Part shown: piece by piece, positions 26,701-39,120 of the stretch
Position numbering within the stretch: position 1 is the first letter of the stretch
How the letters are laid out: each line of letters starts with the position of its first letter
NCBI GenBank assembly: GCA_963575645.1
Contig: OY754466.1
Span: 32,954,001-33,018,000 of the forward strand
Length of the DNA: 64,000 nt
Reading direction: 5' to 3'
DNA from: Xanthostigma xanthostigma
Lineage: Eukaryota > Arthropoda > Insecta > Raphidioptera > Raphidiidae
Program-made: the position numbers and the translations under genes
Notes under the pieces: model-generated
What the model saw: the letters and a program-made list of their open reading frames with translations, nothing else
Database searches by the model: none
Told to the model about the DNA's origin: nothing

Positions 26701-29700
26701 AACGCATACAAGCAGTTTTTACATGCTTTATGACAATTAGGGGCAAATAAGTCCTTATAGGCAAAATTGCTTTATTTCATGAAGGTAAGTCTATTTCCAC
26801 TATAACATTCAGGTTTGGATCATTCTCTCATAAGAAAATGCAAACTGCATATTAACAATTATTTTAATGCAGACAAGCAGTTTTTACATGCTTCACGACA
26901 ATTGCGTGCAAATGAGTCCTTATAGGCAAAATTGCTTTATTTCTTAAGGGTAAGTCTATTTACACTATAACATTCAGGTTTGGATCATTCTCTCATAGGA
27001 AAATGCAAACTGCATATTAACCATTATTTTAACGCATACAAGCAGTTTTTACATGCTTTATGACAATTAGGGGCAAATGGGTCCTTATAGGCAAAATTGC
27101 TTTTTTTCATGAAGGTTAGTCTATTTACACTATAACATTCAGGTTTGGATCATTCTCTCATAAGAAAATGCAAACTGCATATTAACCATTATTTTAACGC
27201 AGCCAAGCAGTTTTTACATGCTTCACGACAATTGCGTGCAAATGAGTCCTTATAGGCAAAATTGCTTTTTTTTATAAAGGTAAGTCTATTTTCACTATAA
27301 CATTCAGGTTTGGATCATTCTCTCATAAGAAAATGCAAACTGCATATTAACCATTATTTTAACGCATACAAGCAGTTTTTACATGCTTTATGACAATTAG
27401 GGGCAAATGATTCCTTATAGGCAAAATTGCTTTATTTCATAAAGGGTAAGTCTATTTACACTATAACATTTAGGTTTGGATCATTCTCTCATAAGAAAAT
27501 GCAAACTGCATTTTAACCATTATTTTAACGCATACAAGCAGTTTTTACAAGTTTATGACAATTAGGTGCAAATGAGTCCTTATAAGAAAAATTGCTTAAT
27601 TTCATGAGGGTTAGTCTATTTACACTATAACAATTACGTTTGGATCATTCTAAAATAAGAAAATGCAAAATGCATATTTACTATCATTTTAACGCTTACA
27701 AGCAGTTTTTACATGCTTTATGACAATTAGGTGCAAATAAGTCCTTATAGGCAAAATTGCTTTATTTCTTGAGGGTAAGTCTATTTACACTATAACATTC
27801 AGGTTTGGATAATTCTCTCATAAGAAAATGCAAACTGCATATTAACCATTATTTAAACGCAGACAAGCAGTTTTTACATGCTTTACGACAATTAGGTGCA
27901 AATGAGTCCTTATAGGCAAAATTGCTTTATTTCATGAAGGTAAGTCTATTTACACTATAACATTTAGGTTTGGATCATTCTCTCATAAGAAAATGCAAAC
28001 TGCATTTTAACCATTATTTTAACGCATACAAGCAGTTTTTACAAGTTTATGACAATTAGGTGCAAATGAGTCCTTATAAGAAAAATTGCTTAATTTCATG
28101 AGGGTTAGTCTATTTACACTATAACAATTACGTTTGGATCATTCTAAAATAAGAAAATGCAAACTGCATATTTACTATCATTTTAACGCTTACAAGCAGT
28201 TTTTACATGCTTTATGACAATTAGGTGCAAATAAGTCCTTATAGACAAAATTGCTTTATTTCTTGAGGGTAAGTCTATTTACACTATAACATTCAGGTTT
28301 GGATCATTCTCTCATAAGAAAATGCAAACTGCATATTAACCATTATTTTAACGCATACAAGCAGTTTTTACAAGTTTATGACAATTAGGTGCAAATGAGT
28401 CCTTATAAGCAAAATTGCTTAATTTCATGAGGGTTAGTCTATTTACACTATAACAATTACGTTTGGATCATTCTCTCATAAGAAAATGCAAACTGCATAT
28501 TTACTATCATTTTAACGCTTACAAGCAGTTTTTACATGCTTTATGACAATTAGGTGCAAATGAGTCCTTATAGGCAAAATTGCTTTATTTCATGAGGGTA
28601 AGTCTATTTACACTATAACATTCAGGTTTGGATCATTCTCTCATAAGAAAATGCAAACTGCATATTAACCATTATTTTAACGCATACAAGCAGTTTTTAC
28701 ATGCTTTATGACAATTAGGGGCAAATAAGTCCTTATAGGCAAAATTGCTATATTTCATGAAGGTAAGTCTATTTCCACTATAACATTCAGGTTTGGATCA
28801 TTCTCTCATAAGAAAATGCAAACTGTATATTAACAATTATTTTAACGCAGACAAGCAGTTTTTACATGCTTTACGACAATTAGGTGTAAATGAGTCCTTA
28901 TAGGCAAAATTGCTTTATTTCATGAGGGTTAGTCTATTTACACTATAACAATTACGTTTGGATCATTCTCTCATAAGAAAATGCAAACTGCATATTTACT
29001 ATCATTTTAACGCTTACAAGCAGTTTTTACATGCTTTATGACAATTAGGTGCAAATAAGTCCTTATAGGCAAAATTGCTTTATTTCTTGAGGGTAAGTCT
29101 ATTTACACTATAACATTCAGGTTTGGTTCATTCTCTCATAAGAAAATGCAAACTGCATATCAACCATTATTTTAACGCATACAAGCAGTTTTTACATGCT
29201 TTATGACAATTAGGGGCAAATGGGTCCTTATAGGCAAAATTGCTTTATTTCATGAAGGTTAGTCTATTTACACTATAACATTCAGGTTTGGATCATTCTC
29301 TCATAAGAAAATGCAAACTGCATATTAACCATTATTTTAACGCATACAAGCAGTTTTTACATGCTTTATGACAATTAGGGGCAAATGAGTCCTTATAGGC
29401 TAAACTGCTTTATTTCATGAAGGTTAGTCTATTTACACTATAACATTTAGGTTTGGATCATTCTCTCATAAGAAAATGCAAACTGCATATTAACAATTAT
29501 TTTAACGCAGACAAGCAGTTTTTACATGCTTCACGACAATTGCGTGCAAATGAGTCCTTATAGGCAAAATTGCTTTATTTTACAAAGGTAAGACTATTTA
29601 CACTATAACATTCAGGTTTGGACCATTCTCTCATAAGAAAATGCAAACTGCATATTTACTATCATTTTAACGCATACAAGCAGTTTTTACATGCTTTATG

Positions 29701-32182
29701 ACAATTAGGTGCAAATGAGTCCTTATAGGCAAAATTGCTTTATTTCATGAGGGTAAGTCTATTTACACTATAACATTCAGGTTTGGATCATTCTCTCATA
29801 AGAAAATGCAAACTGCATATTAACCATTATTTTAACGCATACAAGCAGTTTTTACAAGTTTATGACAATTAGGTGCAAATGAGTCCTTATAAGCAAAATT
29901 GCTTAATTTCATGAGGGTTAGTCTATTTACACTATAACAATTACGTTTGGATCATTCTCTCATAAGAAAATGCAAACTGCATATTTTCTATCATTTTAAC
30001 GCTTACAAGCAGTTTTTACATGCTTTATGACAATTAGGTGCAAATTAGTCCTTATAGGCAAAATTGCTTTATTTCTTGAGGGTAAGTCTATTTACACTAT
30101 AACATTCAGGTTTGGATCATTCTCTCATAAGAAAATGCAAACGGCATATTAAAAATTATTTCAACGCATACAAGCAGTTTTTACATGCTTTATGACAATT
30201 GGGGGCAAATAAGTCCTTATAGGCAAAATTGCTTTATTTCATGAAGGTAAGTCTATTTACACTATAACATTCAGGTTTGGATCATTCTCTCATAAGAAAA
30301 TGCAAACTGCATTTTAACTATTAGTTTAACGCATACAAGCAGTTTTTACAAGCTTTATGACAATTAGGTGCAAATGAGTCCTTATAGGCAAAATTGCTTT
30401 ATTTCATGAGGGTTAGTCTATTTACACTATAACATTTAGGTTTGGATCATTCTCTCATAAGAAAATGCAAACTGCATATTTACTATCATTTTAACGCATT
30501 TAAGCAGTTTTTACATGCTTTATGACAATTAGGTGCAAATGAGTCCTTATAGGCAAAATTGCTTTATTTCATGAGGGTAAGTCTATTTACACTATAACAT
30601 TCAGGTTTGGATTATTCTCTCATAAGAAAATGCAAACTGCATATTAACCATTATTTTAACGCATACAAGCAGTTTTTACAAGCTTTATGACAATTAGGTG
30701 CAAATGAGTCTATATAGGCAAAATTGCCTTATTTCATGAGGGTTAGTCTATTTACACTATAACATTTAGGTTTGGATCATTCTTTCATAAGAAAATGCAA
30801 ACTGCATATTTACTATCATTTTAACGCATACAAGCAGTTTTTACATGCTTTATGACAATTAGGTGCAAATGAGTCCTTATAGGCAAAATTGCTTTATTTC
30901 ATGAGGGTAAGTCTATTTACACTATAACATTCAGGTTTGGATCATTCTCTCATAAGAAAATGCAAACTGCATATTAACCATTATTTTAACGCATACAAGC
31001 AGTTTTTACATGCTTTATGACAATTAGGGGCAAATGGGTCCTTATAGGCAAAATTGCTTTATTTCATGAAGGTTAGTCTATTTACACTATAACATTCAGG
31101 TTTGGATTATACTCTCAAAAGAAAATGCAAACTGCATATTAACCATTATTTTAACGCAGACAAGCAGTTTTTACATGCTTCACGACAATTGCGTGCAAAT
31201 GAGTCCTTATAGGCAAAATTGCTTTATTTTACAAAGGTAAGTCTATTTACACTATAACATTCAGGTTTGGATCATTCTCTCATAAGAAAATGCAAACTGC
31301 ATATTAACCATTATTTTAACGCATACAAGCAGTTTTTACATGCTTTATGACAATTAGGGGCAAATGAGTCCTTATAGGCAAAATTGCTTTATTTCATTAG
31401 GGTAAGTCTATTTACACTATAACATTCAGGTTTGGATCTTTCTCTCATAAGAAAATGCAAACTGCATATTAGCCATTATTTAAACGCAGACAAGCAGTTT
31501 TTACATGCTTTACGACAATTAGGTGCAAATGAGTCTTTATAGGCAAAATTGCTTTATTTCATGAGGGTAAGTCTATTTACACTATAACATTTAGGTTTGG
31601 ATCATTCTTTCATAAGAAAATGCAAACTGCATATTTACTATCATTTTAACGCATACAAGCAGTTTTTACATGCTTTATGACTATTAGGGGCAAACGAGTC
31701 CTTATAGGCAAAATTGCTTTATTTCATGAAGGTAAGTCTATTTACACTATAACATTCAGGTTTGGATCATTCTCTCGTAAGAAAATGCAAACTGCATATT
31801 AACCATTTTTTTAACGCTGACAAGCAGTTTTTACATGCTTTATGACAATTAGACGCAAATGAGTCTTTATAGGCAAAATTGCTTTATTTCATGAAGGTCA
31901 GTCTATTTAGACTATAAGATTCAGGTTTTAATCATTCTCTCATAAGAAAATGTAAACTGCATATTAACCATTATTTTAACGCAGACAAGCAGTTTTTACA
32001 TGCTTCACGACAATTGCGTGCAAATGAGTCCTTATAGGCAAAATTGCGTTATTTTACAAAGGTAAGTCTATTTTCACTATAACATTCAGGTTTGGATCGT
32101 TCTCTCATAAGAAAATGCAAACTGCATATTAACTATTATTTTGACGCATACAAGCAGTTTTTACATGCTTTATGACAATTAG
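18219..32182. repeat. 13.96-kb duplicated block, right copy
   Basis: Partner of 3208-17171. It contains the latter part of an A-type unit, a full B-type unit and the beginning of the next. Past 32182 the match to the left copy continues to about 32946, but with at least three substitutions in under 800 bp (32183 G, gagtgttag near 32.39 kb, tgagggtaag near 32.55 kb). Those alleles are shared instead with interval 6, so the near-identical tract stops at 32182. Confidence 0.9.
23755..31672. repeat. HOR interval 4 (48 monomers, B type)
   Basis: Length 7918 bp, the same as interval 2 and aligned to it at 15011 bp. Rare alleles of interval 2 reappear at the expected positions: gcgtatt near 26.02 kb, ggttttgatc near 26.15 kb, ataggaaaatg near 27.0 kb, tgcaaaatgcat near 27.66 kb, actgtatatt near 28.82 kb, aaattagtcc near 30.05 kb. 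The only difference I noticed is C at 26754 where interval 2 has T at 11743. Confidence 0.88.
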
Positions 32183-34350
32183 GGGCAAATGAGCCCTTAT
32201 AGGCTAAACTGCTTTATTTCATGAAGGTTAGTCTATTTACACTATACCATTCAGGTTTGGATCATTCTCTCATAAGAAAATGCAAACTGCATATTAACCA
32301 TTATTTTAACGCTGACAAGCAGTTTTTACAAGCTTTATGACAATTAGGTGCAAATGAGTCCTTATAGGCAAAATTGCTTTATTTCATGAGTGTTAGTCTA
32401 TTTACACTATAACATTTAGGTTTGGATCATTATCTCATAAGAAAATGCAAACTGCATATTTACTATCATTTTAAAGCATTTAAGCAGTTTTTACATGCTT
32501 TATGACAATTAGGTGCAAATGAGTCCTTATAGGCAAAATTGCTTTATTTCATGAGGGTAAGTCTATTTACACTATAACATTCAGGTTTGGATCATTCTCT
32601 CATAAGAAAATGCAAACTGCATATTAACCATTATTTTAACGCATACAAGCAGTTTTTACATGCTTTATGACAATTGGGGGCAAATAAGTCCTTATAGGCA
32701 AAATTGCTTTATTTCATGAAGGTAAGTCTATTTACACTATAACATTCAGGTTTGGATCATTCTCTCATAAGAAAATGCAAACTGCATATTAACTATTAGT
32801 TTAACGCATACAAGCAGTTTTTACAAGCTTTATGACAATTAGGTGCAAATGAGTCCTTATAGGCAAAATTGCTTTATTTCATGAGGGTTAGTCTATTTAC
32901 ACTATAACATTTAGGTTTGGATCATTATCTCATAAGAAAATGCAAACTGCATATTTTCTATCATTTTAAAGCATTTAAGCAGTTTTTACATGCTTTATGA
33001 CAATTAGGTGCAAATGAGTCCTTATAGGCAAAATTGCTTTATTTCATGAGGGTAAGTCTATTTACACTATAACATTCAGGTTTGGATTTTTCTCTCATAA
33101 GAAAATGCAAACTGCATATTAACCATTATTTTAACGCATACAAGCAGTTTTTACATGCTTTATGACAATTAGGGGCAAATGAGCCCTTATAGGCTAAACT
33201 GCTTTATTTCATGAAGGTTAGTCTATTTACACTATAACATTCAGGTTTGGATCATTCTCTCATAAGAAAATGCAAACTGCATATTAACCATTATTTTAAC
33301 GCAGACAAGCAGTTTTTACATGCTTCACGACAATTGCGTGCAAATGAGTCCTTATAGGCAAAATTGCTTTATTTTACAAAGGTAAGACTATTTACACTAT
33401 AACATTCAGGTTTGGATCATTCTCTCATAAGAAAATGCAAACTGCATATTAACCATTATTTTAACGCATACAAGCAGTTTTTACATGCTTTATGACAATT
33501 AGGGGCAAATGAGTCCTTATAGGCAAAATTGCTTTATTTTACAAAGGTATGTCTATTTACACTATAACATTCAGGTTTGGATCATTCTCTCATAAGAAAA
33601 TGCAAACTGCATATTAACCATTATTTTAACGCATACAAGCAGTTTTTACATGCTTTATGACAATTAGGGGCAAATGAGTCCTTATAGGCAAAATTGCTTT
33701 GTTTCATGTAGGGTAAGTCTATTTACACTATAACATTCAGAGTTGGATCTTTCTCTCATAAGAAAATGCAAACTGCATATTAACCATTATTTAAACGCAG
33801 ACAAGCAGTTTTTACATGCTTTACGACAATTAGGTGCAAATGAGTCTTTATAGGCAAAATTGCTTTATTTCATGAGGGTAAGTCTATTTACACTATAACA
33901 TTCAGGTTTGGATCATTCTCTCATAAGAAAATGCAAACTGCATATTAACCATTATTTTAACGCATACAAGCAGTTTTTACAAGCTTTATGACAATTAGGT
34001 GCAAATGAGTCCTTATAGGCAAAATTGCTTTATTTTATGAGGGTTAGTCTATTTACACTATAACATTTAGGTTTGGATCATTCTTTCATAAGAAAATGCA
34101 AACTGCATATTTACTATCATTTTAACGCATACAAGCAGTTTTTACATGCTTTATGGCAATTAGGTGCAAATGAGTCCTTATAGGCAAAATTGCTTTATTT
34201 CATGAAGGTTAGTCTATTAACACTTTAACATTCAGGTTTGGATTATTCTCTCATAAGAAAATGCAAACAGCATATTAACCATTATTTTAACGCAGACAAG
34301 CAGTTTTTACATGCTTTACGACAATTAGGTGCAAATGAGTCCTTATAGGC
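26551..34350. repeat. 7.8-kb duplicated block, left copy (offset 12536)
   Basis: This block matches about 39087-46886 at 12536 bp. I noticed a handful of substitutions: tgcaaaatgcat near 27.66 kb, actgtatatt near 28.82 kb, aaattagtcc near 30.05 kb and ttttaacgcattt near 30.49 kb each read differently in the partner. It is therefore an older or more edited duplicate than the 15011-bp pair. The right end is where ggcgaaatt (34351) meets ggcaaaatt (46887). Confidence 0.8.
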
Positions 34351-34509
34351 GAAATTGCTTTATTTCACAAAGGTAAGTTTACTTACACTATAACATTCAG
34401 GTTTGGATCATTCTCTCATAAGAAAATGCAAACTGCATATTAACCATTATTTTAACCCTGACAAGCACTTTTTACATGCTTTACGACAATTAGGTGCAAA
34501 TGAGTCCTT

Positions 34510-37260
34510 ATAGGCAAAATTGCTTTTATTCATGAGGGTAAGTCTATTTACACTATAACATTCAGGTTTGGATCATTCTCTCATAAGAAAATGCAAACTG
34601 CATATTAACCATTATTTTAACGCATACAAGCAGTTTTTACATGCTTTATGACAATTAGGGGCAAATAAGTCCTTATAGGCAAAATTGCTTTATTTCATGA
34701 AGGTAAGTCTATTTCCACTATAACATTCAGGTTTGGATCATTCTCTCATAAGAAAATGCAAACTGCATATTAACAATTATTTTAATGCAGACAAGCAGTT
34801 TTTACATGCTTCACGACAATTGCGTGCAAATGAGTCCTTATAGGCAAAATTGCTTTATTTCTTAAGGGTAAGTCTATTTACACTATAACATTCAGGTTTG
34901 GATCATTCTCTCATAAGAAAATGCAAACTGCATATTAACCATTATTTTAACGCATACAAGCAGTTTTTACATGCTTTATGACAATTAGGGGCAAATGGGT
35001 CCTTATAGGCAAAATTGCTTTTTTTCATGAAGGTTAGTCTATTTACACTATAACATTCAGGTTTGGATCATTCTCTCATAAGAAAATGCAAACTGCATAT
35101 TAACCATTATTTTAACGCAGCCAAGCAGTTTTTACATGCTTCACGACAATTGCGTGCAAATGAGTCCTTATAGGCAAAATTGCTTTTTTTTATAAAGGTA
35201 AGTCTATTTTCACTATAACATTCAGGTTTGGATCATTCTCTCATAAGAAAATGCAAACTGCATATTAACCATTATTTTAACGCATACAAGCAGTTTTTAC
35301 ATGCTTTATGACAATTAGGGGCAAATGATTCCTTATAGGCAAAATTGCTTTATTTCATAAAGGGTAAGTCTATTTACACTATAACATTTAGGTTTGGATC
35401 ATTCTCTCATAAGAAAATGCAAACTGCATTTTAACCATTATTTTAACGCATACAAGCAGTTTTTACAAGTTTATGACAATTAGGTGCAAATGAGTCCTTA
35501 TAAGAAAAATTGCTTAATTTCATGAGGGTTAGTCTATTTACACTATAACAATTACGTTTGGATCATTCTAAAATAAGAAAATGCAAACTGCATATTTACT
35601 ATCATTTTAACGCTTACAAGCAGTTTTTACATGCTTTATGACAATTAGGTGCAAATAAGTCCTTATAGGCAAAATTGCTTTATTTCTTGAGGGTAAGTCT
35701 ATTTACACTATAACATTCAGGTTTGGATAATTCTCTCATAAGAAAATGCAAACTGCATATTAACCATTATTTAAACGCAGACAAGCAGTTTTTACATGCT
35801 TTACGACAATTAGGTGCAAATGAGTCCTTATAGGCAAAATTGCTTTATTTCATGAAGGTAAGTCTATTTACACTATAACATTTAGGTTTGGATCATTCTC
35901 TCATAAGAAAATGCAAACTGCATTTTAACCATTATTTTAACGCATACAAGCAGTTTTTACAAGTTTATGACAATTAGGTGCAAATGAGTCCTTATAAGAA
36001 AAATTGCTTAATTTCATGAGGGTTAGTCTATTTACACTATAACAATTACGTTTGGATCATTCTAAAATAAGAAAATGCAAACTGCATATTTACTATCATT
36101 TTAACGCTTACAAGCAGTTTTTACATGCTTTATGGCAATTAGGTGCAAATAAGTCCTTATAGACAAAATTGCTTTATTTCTTGAGGGTAAGTCTATTTAC
36201 ACTATAACATTCAGGTTTGGATCATTCTCTCATAAGAAAATGCAAACTGCATATTAACCATTATTTTAACGCATACAAGCAGTTTTTACAAGTTTATGAC
36301 AATTAGGTGCAAATGAGTCCTTATAAGCAAAATTGCTTAATTTCATGAGGGTTAGTCTATTTACACTATAACAATTACGTTTGGATCATTCTCTCATAAG
36401 AAAATGCAAACTGCATATTTACTATCATTTTAACGCTTACAAGCAGTTTTTACATGCTTTATGACAATTAGGTGCAAATGAGTCCTTATAGGCAAAATTG
36501 CTTTATTTCATGAGGGTAAGTCTATTTACACTATAACATTCAGGTTTGGATCATTCTCTCATAAGAAAATGCAAACTGCATATTAACCATTATTTTAACG
36601 CATACAAGCAGTTTTTACATGCTTTATGACAATTAGGGGCAAATAAGTCCTTATAGGCAAAATTGCTATATTTCATGAAGGTAAGTCTATTTCCACTATA
36701 ACATTCAGGTTTGGATCATTCTCTCATAAGAAAATGCAAACTGCATATTAACAATTATTTTAACGCAGACAAGCAGTTTTTACATGCTTTACGACAATTA
36801 GGTGTAAATGAGTCCTTATAGGCAAAATTGCTTTATTTCATGAGGGTTAGTCTATTTACACTATAACAATTACGTTTGGATCATTCTCTCATAAGAAAAT
36901 GCAAACTGCATATTTACTATCATTTTAACGCTTACAAGCAGTTTTTACATGCTTTATGACAATTAGGTGCAAATAAGTCCTTATAGGCAAAATTGCTTTA
37001 TTTCTTGAGGGTAAGTCTATTTACACTATAACATTCAGGTTTGGTTCATTCTCTCATAAGAAAATGCAAACTGCATATCAACCATTATTTTAACGCATAC
37101 AAGCAGTTTTTACATGCTTTATGACAATTAGGGGCAAATGGGTCCTTATAGGCAGAATTGCTTTATTTCATGAAGGTTAGTCTATTTACACTATAACATT
37201 CAGGTTTGGATCATTCTCTCATAAGAAAATGCAAACTGCATATTAACCATTATTTTAACG
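34510..37260. repeat. B-type core, first copy within interval 5
   Basis: This 2.75-kb stretch recurs at about 39128-41878 with a 4618-bp offset (28 monomers minus 2 bases). Anchors are gcagccaag at 35120 and 39738, and ctaaaataag at 35569/40187 and 36063/40681. It differs from the second copy at a few bases, for example ataagaaaatg near 34.91 kb versus ataggaaaatg near 39.53 kb, tatggcaatt near 36.13 kb, and ggcagaattgc near 37.15 kb. Edges are approximate. Confidence 0.8.
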
Positions 37261-38050
37261 CAGCCAAGCAGTTTTTACATGCTTCACGACAATTGCGTGC
37301 AAATGAGTCCTTATAGGCAAAATTGCTTTTTTTTACAAAGGTAAGTCTATTTTCACTATAACATTCAGGTTTGGATCATTCTCTCATAAGAAAATGCAAA
37401 CTGCATATTAACCATTATTTTAACGCATACAAGCAGTTTTTACATGCTTTATGACAATTAGGGGCAAATGAGTCCTTATAGGCAAAATTGCTTTATTTCA
37501 TAAAGGGTAAGTCTATTTACACTATAACATTCAGGTTTGGATCTTTCTCTCATAAGAAAATGCAAACTGCATATTAATTATTATTTAAACGCAGACAAGC
37601 AGTTTTTACTTGCTTTACGACAATTAGGTGCAAATGAGTCTTTATAGGCAAAATTGCTTTATTTCATGAAGGTAAGTCTATTTACACTATAACATTTAGG
37701 TTTGGATCATTCTCTCATAAGAAAATGCAAACTGCATATTAACCATTATTTTAACGCATACAAGCAGTTTTTACAAGTTTATGACAATTAGGTGCAAATG
37801 AGTCCTTATAAGCAAAATTGCTTAATTTCATGAGGGTTAGTCTATTTACACTATAACAATTACGTTTGGATCATTCTCTCATAAGAAAATGCAAACTGCA
37901 TATTTACTATCATTTTAACGCTTACAAGCAGTTTTTACATGCTTTATGACAATTAGGTGCAAATAAGTCCTTATAGGCAAAATTGCTTTATTTCTTGAGG
38001 GTAAGTCTATTTACACTATAACATTCAGGTTTGGATCATTCTCTCATAAG
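37260..38050. repeat. A-type fragment inside interval 5
   Basis: This fragment matches about 20.10-20.90 kb at an offset of 17156 bp (104 monomers minus 4): gcagccaag at 37263, a ttttttttacaaagg box, ttcataaaggg, and acttgctttacg near 37.61 kb. It differs by taattatt in place of taaccatt at 37575, an allele seen elsewhere only at 48131 and 48792. It forms the first piece of the 28-monomer insertion in interval 5. Confidence 0.75.
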
Positions 38051-39120
38051 AAAATGCAAACTGCATATTAACCATTATTTTAACGCATACAAGCAGTTTT
38101 TACATGCTTTATGACAATTAGGGGCAAATAAGTCCTTATAGGCAAAATTGCTTTATTTCGTGAAGGTAAGTCTATTTACACTATAACATTCAGGTTTGGA
38201 TCATTTTTTCATAAGAAAATGCAAACTGCATATTTACTATCATTATAAAGCATACAAGCAGTTTTTACATGCTTTATGACAATTAGGTGCAAATGAGTCC
38301 TTATAGGCAAAATTGCTTTATTTCATGAGGGTAAGTCTATTTACACTATAACATTCAGGTTTGGATCATTCTCTCATAAGAAAATGCAAACTGATAATTA
38401 ACCATTATTTTAACGCATACAAGCAGTTTTTACATGCTTTATGACAATTAGGGGCAAATGGGTCCTTATAGGCAAAATTGCTTTATTTCATGAAGGTTAG
38501 TCTATTTACACTATAACATTCAGGTTTGGATTATTCTCTCATAAGAAAATGCAAACTGCATATTAACCATTATTTTAACGCATACAAGCAGTTTTTACAT
38601 GCTTTACGACAATTAGGTGCAAATGAGTCTTTATAGGCAAAATTGCTTTATTTCATGAGGGTTAGTCTATTTACACTATAACATTTAGGTTTGGATCATT
38701 ATCTCATAAGAAAATGCAAACTGCATATTTACTATCATTTTAAAGCATTTAAGCAGTTTTTACATGCTTTATGACAATTAGGTGCAAATGAGTCCTTATA
38801 GGCAAAATTGCTTTATTTCATGAGGGTAAGTCTATTTACACTATAACATTCAGGTTTGGATCATTCTCTCATAAGAAAATGCAAACCGAATATTAACCAT
38901 TATTTTAACGCATACAAGCAGTTTTTACATGCTTTATGACAATTAGGGGCAAATGAGTCCTTATAGGCAAAATTGCTTTATTTCATGTAGGGTAAGTCTA
39001 TTTACACTATACATTCAGAGTTGGATCTTTCTCTCATAAGAAAATGCAAACTGCATATTAACCATTATTTAAACGCAGACAAGCAGTTTTTACATGCTTT
39101 ACGACAATTAGGTGCAAATG
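38030..39120. repeat. Module Q, copy 1
   Basis: A roughly 1.1-kb run of monomers with alleles absent from 1-37 kb: tttcgtgaagg (G at 38160), tcattttttcataag (38201), cattataaagc (about 38.23 kb), ctgataatta (38391), aaaccgaatatt (about 38.88 kb) and ctatacattcagag (about 39.01 kb, one base short). It sits between a tract resembling the A type (37.26-38.05 kb) and the second B-type core. Boundaries are approximate because flanking monomers are shared. Confidence 0.78.

Noticed and set aside
38155..38175. CENP-B-box-like site at tttcgtgaagg (also at ggtttcgttc, 48260)
   Set aside because: Both contain TTCG but lack the required downstream A and CGGG bases, so they do not fit the box.
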